Part shown: positions 22,901 through 34,900 of the stretch, in pieces
Position numbering within the stretch: the stretch's first letter is position 1
How the letters are laid out: each line of letters opens with the position of its first letter
Translations under genes and position numbers: made by a program
Notes under the pieces: model-generated
The model's database searches: none
Seen by the model: only the letters and a program-made list of their open reading frames with translations
What the model was told of the DNA's origin: nothing
Assembly: GCF_037038585.1 (NCBI RefSeq)
Contig: NC_092525.1
Location: 22,588,867-22,652,866 of the forward strand
Origin: Patagioenas fasciata
Taxonomy: Eukaryota > Chordata > Aves > Columbiformes > Columbidae
Direction of reading: 5' to 3'
DNA length: 64,000 nucleotides

Positions 22901-25900
22901 TGTGACTTTTTCCATAACAGAATTAAATGTTACTTTTTTTGTTCTTCACCTGGTAGGTAGACTCTTTCTTAGATTTAACCACTAGACCCTTGTGTGTGAA
23001 GTTCTGTGCCCGTTAATAGTGCTCCGCAAATTGTTTGGGCTTTTTCAATTTTTTTGCCTGATTTCACTTATTTTAAGCTGTTTTGGCACTGCTGATTTCT
23101 GGGCACAGAAAAGCTGCGTTGTGTGAAAGGTGGGACAATATTACACAGTTAAATGTGGGTTCGTGTCAAGTCTTCCATGGCTTATCGAAATAGCAATTAG
23201 CAAAAATCTTACTTGTTTTTATTAAAGATGAAGAAGGGAAGACAATTTAGATAATTTGAGAAGCCTCACTTCATTGACTTTCTTACTGTCTCTGCATGTA
23301 ACCACCTTCTGTTTCTTATTAGGTAACTTGGTTTTTTGAATACATTAAAATGTCCCTTTTGGGAAAACAGATCCATATACTACACATATGGTTAGTTGGT
23401 TTCTTTAAGGTACACAGATGCAGGAAGGAGAGTCAAAAAAAAATAAAAAGGAAATATTGAAGATGGAGTTTTTCTCTTTCCAGATGCTCCATGTATTTTC
23501 AGACACTCTTAAGACCTGCCAGTCTGCTGTGAGCATCAGGATGTTAGAAATGTCATTTTTAGCAAATCCTTGCATCTGTAGCTCTGCCTTCAAAATAGCA
23601 TATGGAGGATATTGAGTGTCTTGAGTGGCCTTTGAATAACAGAAGTGGATTTGCAAGTGATACAGACACCAGGGACCGCTGCCAACAATCCCAGTGATAG
23701 ATAACAGAGCGGTGGATTTCTTTGGTAGGAACAAGTTTACACTGATTTACAAGTTCATTTGTTAAATGTCGTGTGGTGGTTTTTTAGTGGAAAACAGGTT
23801 TTATGTATTTGTTAGCAAAGTTCAACTGTTATGAGGTTACAACAGACCATCTTCTCCTAACAAAAGCTTTCCCCAGAACAGTAAAGAAGAATGAAGAATC
23901 TGCGATGGATGGCTATTTAGTGTACTGGACATAACAGGAATTAATCTCTGTTGCCCTACATGCAATATGTTTTTTTTATTCTGTCTTTAATTGTTGCCGA
24001 CAGAGGTTGTCCAATTTGAATTTTGACTTTTTCATCAAAATGAAGCTATTTAGTCGTGAACCATTCTTATTAGTCTTCTTGATTCTTTTAATTACTCCCA
24101 GCTAGAATTTTATGTTCCCTAAAATTGTTACTGCTCTAATAGACTTCCAGTCTAATAGGCTTCCAGCTTCTCAGTATCAAGCCAGGTAAGGATAGAAAAC
24201 ACCCGAGTGTACAGTGGGGAAACAGGAGTTATTTCTGTTAAGAGTCCTGCCTATTTGGCCAGTTGATTTTGAGTGCTCATTAAGAGATTACTGACAGTGC
24301 AGGGACTCAACTCGGAAAGCAAGGAACAGGGACATATACGTGCTTGTGTGACTGGTTGTGCACCTGAGGGACAGATGAGTGACCCAGTCATGGCAGGAGA
24401 GGTTGTTTCCTCAGGTGTACGGTGTCTTAAGAAATTCTTGGTCATGTTTTCCACTGTGTTTATAAGACAAAGATGTGTTAAACTCGCCTCTTTTCAGGTG
24501 AAATGTGGGCTGCTTCTGAACCCACAACCTGTACGGTATGATGCTGCCCGGTTCAAACTAAAAACCAAACCAAAAATCATTCAGCAAGAAGCGCTCCACT
24601 GGGCAGTCATATACAATTAAAAGGCAGTCTATACTTTCACATCAAAGTAGGAGAATCTCTTCCTCCTCACACTGCACATCATGGCAGAGAACTTGGGAAA
24701 GGAGCAGAACCAGAGATATTCATCCAGCAGCAGCTCCTCAGTTTGCTCTTTCCAGCTTCCAGGTCATTTAAAATCTCTAATTGTTTGACTTTGCTCGTGT
24801 TCGTGGGAGGCGAGGAGTGCATTCTGCTGGGTCTGTAACCTTTAATGAGCGTAAACACATGGTCTAGGCCATTTCTTCTATAAAGATGATGTCTGTATTT
24901 CAGGATTCTCAGAGGAGTCCACCAAAGCTAAATGCTGTAAGAAGCAGAGCATGCAACTCATGCTCAACATACCTGACCAGTCAAGCTCTTCTCAGAACAG
25001 AATGTTGGTGTTTTATTTTCTGATGATGTGAAAAGTAGCTTTACATATTTCCTTGCAGACAGATCCCGTTGACTATGTGGAAAGCCTTTGTGAAAACATG
25101 CAGTTGTTTCAGAAGGAGGATTTTCTGACAGGAGACCAGCTCTTGTTTGAATACAAGCCTGAGGTAAACACTCTTTGAACTCTGATTACATGTTTTGATG
25201 TAAGGAAAATATAGGCATACTATATAATGTAGGCATGTATATAGGCATATCATTAGCCATAGTATAGGCACAGGCTTTGTTGAATCACTCTTTTTATACT
25301 CAGAAAGCACATATTTTTTTGTAAGCTTGTTATGTCTTGTTCTTCATATGTTCAGACTGAGAAGTCTTTGCTGGGTCAGGCAGAGCCAGAGTTGCTTTTG
25401 AACTGAAATGCTATTGTGAACTTGCAGATCATTGCTGATGCCCTGAACCAGCTCACTCCTCAGAGAGCCAACCTCGTTTTGCTGTCCGCTGCCAACGAAG
25501 GCCAGTGTCACCTCAAAGAGAGGTGGTTTGGAACGCAGTACAGCGTGGAAGGTAAAAGAGCAGCACAAACTTAGATCCACTCATTAGAGATGTTAAAGGA
25601 GTGACAACAAAAAATACAACCACATGAAGCAGAGAAATGAATCCTCAGTGCTTCACTGACCTCATCATTAGTCAGATTCTCTGTCCTACTTAATAATTGT
25701 TCTTCTTTCCTTGGTGTCAGTTGGTTCCCACCCCCTGGTTTACAGGGATCCCTGCTGTTCAGGTCCTGAACAAAATGAGTCAGGGCAGAGTGTGTTGGTA
25801 GCTGGGTCACTGCTGCAGGCAGCCTTGATTTACTTTTGAATAGGACTGCTTGGGTCCTGCTCCAAGGGAGTTGGTAGGAAGGGATTTAGAAAGAGTCATG

Positions 25901-28900
25901 ATGAGCCAGGTGACATTAGGAAACTTGTACTGCAAATCCTCACGGAAGTAGCTAAGAGATGAGATGGAAACAGAATAGCGTTACCTTCCTGTTGAACTAA
26001 ATACATTTCATGTTTTTTAATAGATATTGACAAGTACTGGAGTGATTTATGGGCCAGTGACTTTGAGTTAAATCAGGATTTACACCTTCCAGAAGAAAAC
26101 AAATACATAGGTAAGGCACCTGAGCATGCGTGAAATCTTCCACCATTAATTTACTTGAGAATTTTCTGTGGTTTAGAAACAATCTTTAATTTCCATCTGA
26201 ACATCAACCTGGTTTTGCAAGGTAAAAAAATGGGAGGTCTGTTCACCTGAATTTTGCTTACTAATAATATACTTTCATTTATAAGAACAGAGTTTTTCTA
26301 AGGTGTAGATGTAGAGTTCCTGTAGCCATAACAGAGCTTGCCTCACACAATCAGAGTTCACATCAAGTCCTGGACACCCTAGAAGAGCAATTTTATTTGC
26401 TTAATCTAGTGGGTTTTGAAAGCATCTAAGTACTATCTAGCTTTGTTGCCAAAGCCAAATGAAAATAAATCTGGAACTTGTATCCTGGGTGGAATGCAGC
26501 ATCACCATTTCTGCCCTGTTTCTGACCCACCATTCTGATGTGGAACTGAAAAAGAAGTGTTCCTTGGGTCCAGGGAAGGATTATCCTGTATAATTTAGCA
26601 AGCTGGGAGGGGAAAAATGTATTTTACTGATAATCTTGAAGACTTTCTTGCATGTAGCCTGGCTGTGTCAGTGAAATCTGCTAACTTCTGGTTTGGGTTT
26701 GGTTTTCCTTTTTGTCAGCCACGGACTTTGCTTTGAAAGTTGCTGACTGCCCTGAGACAGAGTATCCAGTCAAAACCCTGAGCACGCAACAAGGCTGTCT
26801 CTGGTACAGGAAGGACGATAAATTCAAAATCCCGAAAGGTAAAATGTGTCAGGGCTTTCCAAAGAATAGGAAGTCCCTGTTTTTACCAGCTGGAATTTGT
26901 TTGAAGGCAAATAACCCAGTGATAGTGTTCACTATTTAAACTCGGTGTTTACTGTCAGCTCTTCCATGGTCCTTGGTCCTTTTGGTATGTTTATTACCTA
27001 CAATAAAAGAAGCAGATAAACTGCATTGTGACAAAGAAAGGCTGCTGATACCGCAGGTTAAAACTGGAATCACTGAAATATACTGACTTCTGAATGTGTC
27101 TGACTGCAGACAGAATTGGACGGACAGAATTGGGCAGACAGAATATGGTACTGAGACATGGGCTTGAAAATAAAAAACCACATTAATTAGAGGAGACTAT
27201 AGTCTGTTCTACAGAAAGAGAAAAATATCACCTGCATCAGAGACAAATGTGGAAAATATATTGCTGCTTTCAAGCAGAATGTCACCCTTTTTAGTGTCTG
27301 TTAAACAGATGTTTTGTGGAGTTGTCTTTTTTCATTTTTATTGGTCACACCATCTGAGTTTGTATTCTGCAAAGCACAGCTTTGTGTTTTCTAATATTTG
27401 GGATTTTTGCGGTAAGATTTTGGAGTGAAAAAGATGTTTGATGATGACTTAATATAAGCGATATTCTTATAGCTGAACGACCATTTTCATTAGACTTAAA
27501 TTGTGACCAACAACCTCTTGGAAATAAAGTTGGCTTTAGAAAGCCGTCACTTTTTGTACAATTGCTCATTTAAGTTTCTTTTTCCCCACCAGGTTATGTT
27601 CGATTCCATCTGATCTCCCCATTGATACAGCAGTCTGCAGAGAAGTAAGGAATACATTATTTATGCTTATCTTGCAGAGTAACTAAATTACTGTACTTAG
27701 TGAAAAACCATAAAAAGAGATTAATTTTGAACTGGAATAGAATAAGGCTTCCTTTTCTCATGTATGGTTTTATCTGCAGTTTGGTGAGGGTGGTTCTGCA
27801 GCAAGTCCTTACTGTAGCAAACAGGTGCAGAGGAGTTTCATGGTGTGTTATTCCCCAGTGCAAGTTTTGAAAAAAATAACAGCAGCAGCAAACATACCAG
27901 AGGGAAGTGCTGAGAGCCTTTATAAATCTGTTTTCATCTTTGTTAGTTTGGACTTTGAATTGGAATCCAGGCAATAACACAAATCTGAAAACATGGACTG
28001 TAATTTCCACATTGTGTAGCCTGATTTGCTGTACAGGGTGTTCCAAAAAGATGGACCCAATTTGCAGTCACTGTATCTCTGCAACCATGAACTGCCCCTG
28101 AATGAAACTCTTACCACTATAAAAAGGTTACTAAAACTTGGTAATTCATTTGTAAATTTTGGTGTAATTGTAATGTTGCCATTGTGAAATGCCACACTGC
28201 TTTGAAATTGGGTCTATCGTCTTGAAACACCCTGTAGCTTATTATTATTTTTTCACCTTGATAGTCTCATTACTCAAGTCTTCAGCATAACTGAGTCCAT
28301 CTATCATCCCCTGTTCCTTTATGGAAAGTGTAATAATCTCATTTGCTGTGATAATTCCATGTCTTGAGCTTTGGCGTTGCATTCCTACCTTGAGATCTTC
28401 AGTTATGTGAAGCTGGAATCTTACTCGTTGCAAAGAATAGTTGAATGTTAAAATACTTGTTAAGTAATGTTGTGCACTTTCTGGAGAAAGGGAAACTTGC
28501 ATTCGGTATTTCCAGGTTTGTTGAAAGTTTCTTTTTGAGTCTCATTTTCCTCAAGTATTCATTTCTATTGGACAACTTCTGGTGTGTACCATTGAACTCG
28601 CTGGACTTGATTTTTATTTTTCTTCTATTCCTTCATTTTTTTCTTTCTTTTTAACCCTCTGCCCTTTTCTCCATCCAGCATAGTTTTATTCGACACATTT
28701 GTGAACATCCTTTCCCACAATCTCAGTGAACCAGCTTATGAAGCAGACGTCGCTCAGCTGGAGTACAAATTAGTAGCTGGAGAGCACGGCTTAGTCATTC
28801 GGGTGAAAGGATTCAATCACAAACTACCTGTGAGTACTGAAAAACTGGAATATCTAATACAGAAATGTGGAGTTACTGGCTAGGTTTGTTTCAGTAGAAT

Positions 28901-31900
28901 GTGGAAATTCCTGTTGATTTGGGATATTGAGATTATTTCATTCACTTTCTAAAAATGGTGTCTTTTTAAAACTGACTGTGATTTGGTATAGAAGTGTTTA
29001 GTGAAGAACAGCTAACAGTTGAGGAATGTTCCTTAGTAACCCCGTGTGTCTCTTATGTTGACCAAATGATGATTATTTTAAAAAAATTATTATACAGGAT
29101 TAAATTTAAATTGGTTCTTTTTAAAAACAAACCAAAAACCTCACTTAAAACTATTTTCTTTACAGCTTCTATTTCAGCTCATCATTGATTACTTGTCTGA
29201 CTTCAGCTTTACTCCAGCGGTTTTTGAAATGATCACGGAGCAGCTGAAGAAAACGTACTTCAACATCCTCATCAAACCTGAGACTCTGGCCAAGTGAGTT
29301 CTGGGCGAGGGCAAGAAGTGGCTGCACAGCGAGTGTTGGGGTTGAGCTGAAGGGCTCAGGAATCGCTGCTCCTGGAGGCTTGTGCCAGGGTTTGCTTGTG
29401 GCTCAGAGAGCTCAAGCAGCTCTGCAACCAGCGTGTCAGCCATGCAGGACAGGTTGGACACCCAGGAGCTGCCGTTCTGCAGCGACTGCAGCCGACAGCA
29501 GGTGGGCAGGTTCAGCCCACAGCAGTGCTCCTGGGGACTGAATCCCTGTCTCCAGTATGATCCCGAGTCAAAAATGGGATCTCTTACGTTAAACAGCTCT
29601 TGACAGCCTCTGGTTTTGTTTTCTGTTTTGCATTGCAGGGATGTGCGTCTCCTGATTCTAGAACATGGCAGGTGGTCCATGATAGATAAATACCAGACGC
29701 TGATGAACGGACTTTCCATTGAGTCTCTCTCATCCTTTGTTAAGGCCTTCAAATCACAGCTCTTTGTCGAGGGTCTCGTACAAGGAAACTTCACGAGCAG
29801 AGTAAGTACGGCCTCAGCAACTGACACAAATTCAAATCTGTTTTTAAGATGCTTTAGCACAGTCACCACAACTCTAGCGCTCACCTGCCAGCTGGTGCCT
29901 CTTCTGTGCGGGCATCTAGAGGTTCACATCACCTCTGACAGCCCAGGAATGCCCATCTGGGTGAGCTGCTGGGGAGCTGACAGTTTGAACATAGTCTTGG
30001 TGGATTCAGGAATTTGGATTTAAACTCCAGAGAGGGGAAAATGTGATGGAAATACATCCATAACCTGTTTCCCCTGCTGCCCTGTTTATAATATTGTTTG
30101 ATGTGTTGATATATTTGATACTGAGAAATTGTCATGGTGGCGCTACAGGGGAAGGCTTCCCTCAAAGTACATTTATCCTCTAAATCTGATGGCCTCTGTG
30201 GTGTGATGAAACCTCAGTCTGTTGAACACCTGCAGTGTTCATCAAAGTCTTCTGCCCTGGGACTGGGTCACACACAGTCCTGTCAGGCTTTTTAAGAGAG
30301 GGTTTTAATGGGACTCAGCCCCGTGTCATTGCTGAGTGCCTGTGTGGGACGTGGGAGAGAAACCTGCGATGATGATTTGTGCCAGGACGTGTCTTAGCTG
30401 GTGGTGTTTGTCCTCAAACTGTTTCAAACCTCCTAAAAAGAAAATGCTAATGTCCTTCAGGAGGTCAGAGTCTTGTCATGTCAGCTGTTCCGTCCTGAGC
30501 TGTGGAACAGAAGGAGGTCTGAGAATGTAGTATTGGTTTACTAAAAATCTTCATTCAAAATATTTTTATTGCTGTGGTTTCTGTGTGAGTTTCCTTCCAG
30601 AACTCCAGCTTGATACACAAGAGAGGGGCCTTGTCACCTCCTTGTGACGGCTGATGCTGTTTTTCTGGCTTCTGCTTTCTCCTACTGGAGAAGTTGCAGT
30701 GCAAGAAACGGCCTGAAGACTTTGCTCTGCAGCTCAGTGCAGAGGTGCATCGAGGGCCTCGGGATAAGGCGAGGGGACAGGGGTGTGCATGGCGCAAGAG
30801 CTCGGCTGTTCTGTGCTTGGGCGTTGCTTCCTCAAGCAATCCGCTGGGTGTGTGGTTGGGAATTATCTTCTAAGTAAAATGTACACTTCTGTTTTCTCTC
30901 CTAGGAAGCAAAGGATTTTCTGAATTATGTTGTTGAGTGAGTATCTCTTGACTCTTGCACCACTCAATATGTGGAAACTATAATCAAGCTAAGATTATTT
31001 TCTGGAGGAAGGGGTCAGGGTAGGAGTGATGCAGAAATTACCTTCTCCGCTCCTGGATACAGCACTGCCGGTGTTTGCAGATGTGACCGTTCATCATGGC
31101 AATTTAAGCAGACATTGTTCGGGGAAGGGGAAAATAATGTCTGTCTGGGTGGAATTAATTTATTGGTTTTGGTTAAGATGTGGGCAGGTGTTTGACTCTT
31201 TGCTGTCTGTACTTCCCTCAGAAAGCTCCAGTTTTCTCCCCTGATCCATCCCTGCCCTGTTCAGTTCCGAGTGGTGGATTTGCCGAACACGCATCTGCTC
31301 TGTAAGGTGAAAACTCTCAACAAAGGTGATGCCAACTCTGAAGTGACAGTCTATTACCAGGTAACGCGGTAGCTCAGCGTGTGCCAGCCTGTTCCCTCCA
31401 GTAGCTACTGTTTGTGCTGATGTCCAAGTCTTGAGAGCCGCCTCTGGACAGGGATGTTGCAGAGTGCACTGTAACCTCAAGGGAGCACTTGCCTGGGGCT
31501 CCAGAGGCAAAACCCAGGGGGGCATCTCACAGCGTGTGGGGTTCCCCGAAAGCGGCATCTTCCCCTCTGGCTTGTGCTCATGCTGGTCGCTGGGTTTGTG
31601 CCTCAGGGCTGTCCTGGTGTCCTCTCCACTGATCTCATGGGCTTGGGCTAGACCTGGGCTGGGCCTCTCCCCTCTCCTAAGGCCATATTGAGGCCTCTGC
31701 AGAAAAAGGGAACTTTCCAGCTGTCCCTGTTGTGAATTGTAATTTAGTGCGGCAGCTGTCACCTTGGTCTGAACTGTTGCATTTAACTCCGTGAAATCAC
31801 CCTAACTTCTTCATTTTCTTTCTAGTCAGGTGCCAGGAACCTAAGGGAATATACCCTGATGGAGCTGCTTGTGGTAAGTCAGTGTTTGTGTCTCCTAACT

Positions 31901-34900
31901 CATCAAAGCATTGTGCCTGGAGCTAAGATGAGGCTGTTGGGCAGGACGGCAGATCCCTGTTGCTCACTCTGATTGAATCTGAGAGTGTCTGGGACAGGAT
32001 CCCCTAACTGCTGCAGTGATGGACAGTGTGGCATATGGTTTCTGAGGTACCTGCTCAGAAATTGAGACATCTTAGTGCAGCGGCTGTAGCTGGACAGGCA
32101 GCGCTTCCCTTGTGTCCACATGTAGTGGTCAGGTTTCTGTACAGAGCCTGCGGCATGGCCATAGAATGTCACTTCTGCTGTAACGTGTTTGTGCTCTGTT
32201 TCAGATGCTCATGGAAGAGCCATGCTTTGACTTCCTGAGAACCAAGCAGACCCTCGGGTGAGTTCACCACGGAGGGCAGCTCCTCCACACCTGCCTTTGC
32301 TGTTCCCTGCACAGTAATTCCTCCATTATTGTAATGGAAACAGCAACATAAACACATCAAAACAGAGAGCAGCCATCCATACAAGCTGCCGCCAAGTTGC
32401 TTTTGAGTCTTGTAAGAATTGCATCTATTACTGGTGTGTTAACTTGAAATTATTCAGCATAAAGTCATTCCTTCCACTTCCTAGATCAGCTCCCCTTCCC
32501 CAGGGCTGTTTACACAGTGGCTCTGTGGTGTGGAGCAGCCGCCCGTCTGCCTCAGGAAACTGCCACAAGCTTTTCACAGCTCTTGGTCTGTCACTCTGAT
32601 GACTTAGTTTACAGGAACGCAAGCACAAACACTCTGCCAGGCTTAAAGGATTTCCTCAAAATTATGCAGCAATGCAGGAAATAAAGGAAATAAGACTATT
32701 GAGAATGTATAGATGAGACTTTTTTTTTTTTTCTGAAGTACCAACACTGTTTTAACTTGTAGCATGTCCTGTAAATGACAATTTAATTGTGACTTCATTG
32801 TTCCCCCTCCCTTTTTTTTTTTAAGCTACCACGTGTACCCCACCTGCAGGAATACTTCTGGGATTCTTGGCTTCTCGGTCACAGTGGCAACCCAGGCAAC
32901 GAAATACAAGTAAGTGCTTCCTTGTCACTGTTTGTCACCACTCCCAGCACCCATTTTTTGCGACTTTTCTGCACTGCTTCCACCCAGCAGAGGCTCGGGC
33001 AGCAGGGCCTTGTGCAGCATTCAGCTGAAGAGTTACTGCTAAGAATTTTACTGTTATCTTCTGCTTGTTCCGTTAGATCAGGTCACAGCTGACTTCCATT
33101 TGCTTTTGCTCAAGCTGCTCTCCTTTAAGTGTTCACACCTGTTTTGCACCATTTGGGATTTTTTTTGTAGTTTGATGAGGGGAGTTACACAACAGCCCAA
33201 AGGGAATGTCAGAAATGTTGTCGTGGCCTCAGCTTGTGACACTGCAGACAGTTGCAACACAGTGACTGAAAAAACAGCACCTAAATAAAGCAACAGCCTT
33301 AAGCTGCTTCAAACTGCAGGAGTCGTGACTGACAGGGAAAGTAATGGAGAGACTGAGGGAAATATCCCACTGCCCTTCGGAAGAGCGTCTGCTGGGAGAG
33401 CTCAGCCTGATGCCAGGCAAAGCCTGGAGAGATCTTCTTCTGGCCCATTTCAGCAGACAGAACAATATTATGGTTTTGTTCAAAGCCAGGGCAAACTGCA
33501 CATGTTTGACCTGCCAAAGCTGAAGGGTTATATGAAAAATATGCAACTTACAAAAAATAATACTGTGCCACTGAAAGTTTAATTAGCACAGAGTGCTGCT
33601 GCTGCCTCTAAGTTTTACATTTGCTTGACACTTCCATTCCTGAGGTCTATGTCATCTGTGAAGGTTTTAATGTTTCAGATGTGTGAGCTATTTGTGGGGA
33701 GGGAAGCGAGCCTGTCTCAAACATTCCCTCATGATTTGCAGGTTGTTCTGCTTTACCCCTCAGTATTGGTTTTTATTTTTCCTGCCTGATTTAATTATTT
33801 AACTACCTCTCTTTTAGTTCTGAATTGGTTGACAAGAAAATAGAGGAGTTTCTTTCTTGCTTTGAAGAGAGAATCAAGCATTTAGCTGAAGATGCTTTCA
33901 GCACCCAGGTAAAACTTGATCTTGAAAAGCTCTGCCTTGAACTGCTAACCAGCACCTAAACCGGAGGATTTGGTGGCACCCTCTCACACAGTTCTGAGCT
34001 TTTTTGGGACAAAGGACTTGCTTTTATACCCCATCTCTTATATTCTGCAGTTGTTTCTCTAAACATTTGCTCTCTGGCTGTTTACAGTTAAGGTTGAGAG
34101 CAATGAACTACCTTGGTCATCTGGGTTTTCTTTCAACTTCAGTGAATAAGACTAAATTAAGTTTTAAATCCTATGAAACTAATTTTTTTTTTTTTTCCAA
34201 ATGTAGGTTACAGCTTTGATAAAACTTAAAGAATGTGAAGACTCCCATCTGGGAGAAGAAGTGGACAGGAACTGGAATGAAGTTGCGACACAGCAGTATC
34301 TCTTCGACAGGCTTGCCCGGGAGGTCGGTAGTCCCTTGTCATTAAGTGATGCCAAAAAGAACACTTGCATGTCCCTTTTTGCAGCAGTTTTAAATGCAAA
34401 GCGTAAATAGGGTGATTTTTGCTCTGGTGACACACTGATTCTAAAGCTACATGCTATTTTTAAAAGGTTCTTTTATCTAATGGGATATAGTTTCTTGAGA
34501 AACCATGTTTATGTTCAAAATGGCCTCATTACTGCGCTGCTTAAACCTCATTCCTGTGGGTTGCAGATTGAAGCTCTGAAGTCTGTTACCAAATCAGACC
34601 TGGTCACCTGGTTCCAAGCTCACAGAAGCAACAAGAAAAAAGTGCTGAGCGTACACGTGAGTGTTTGGCAACACCCAACTCTGTAATCTAACACTTAATG
34701 TGTTATCCACATTGCTGTTCATATCTTCTACATTTCTGATTTTTACTGTCATTGGAATTGCATTGACGTGTCTGTATTTAATAGTTAGGGCAGATGAATA
34801 TTGAACGAGATCCAAATTCTAAAAGCTTAGAGCCCATTTTCTTTTTTTTGGAAACTTTTTTCCAGGTGGTTGGATATGGAAAACATGAAGGGGACTCAGA

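Noticed and set aside
29189-29884. 231-codon minus-strand frame
   Set aside because: It is the complement of NRDC exons 21 and 22 plus their intron and ignores splice sites. A shadow.
31160-31762. 200-codon minus-strand frame
   Set aside because: Overlaps NRDC exon 24 in antisense and GC-richer intron. No recognisable protein features.
7957-34865. Intronic microRNA like the miR-761 hairpin that I recall in mammalian NRDC
   Set aside because: I looked for its mature sequence in the NRDC introns and saw no match or convincing hairpin.
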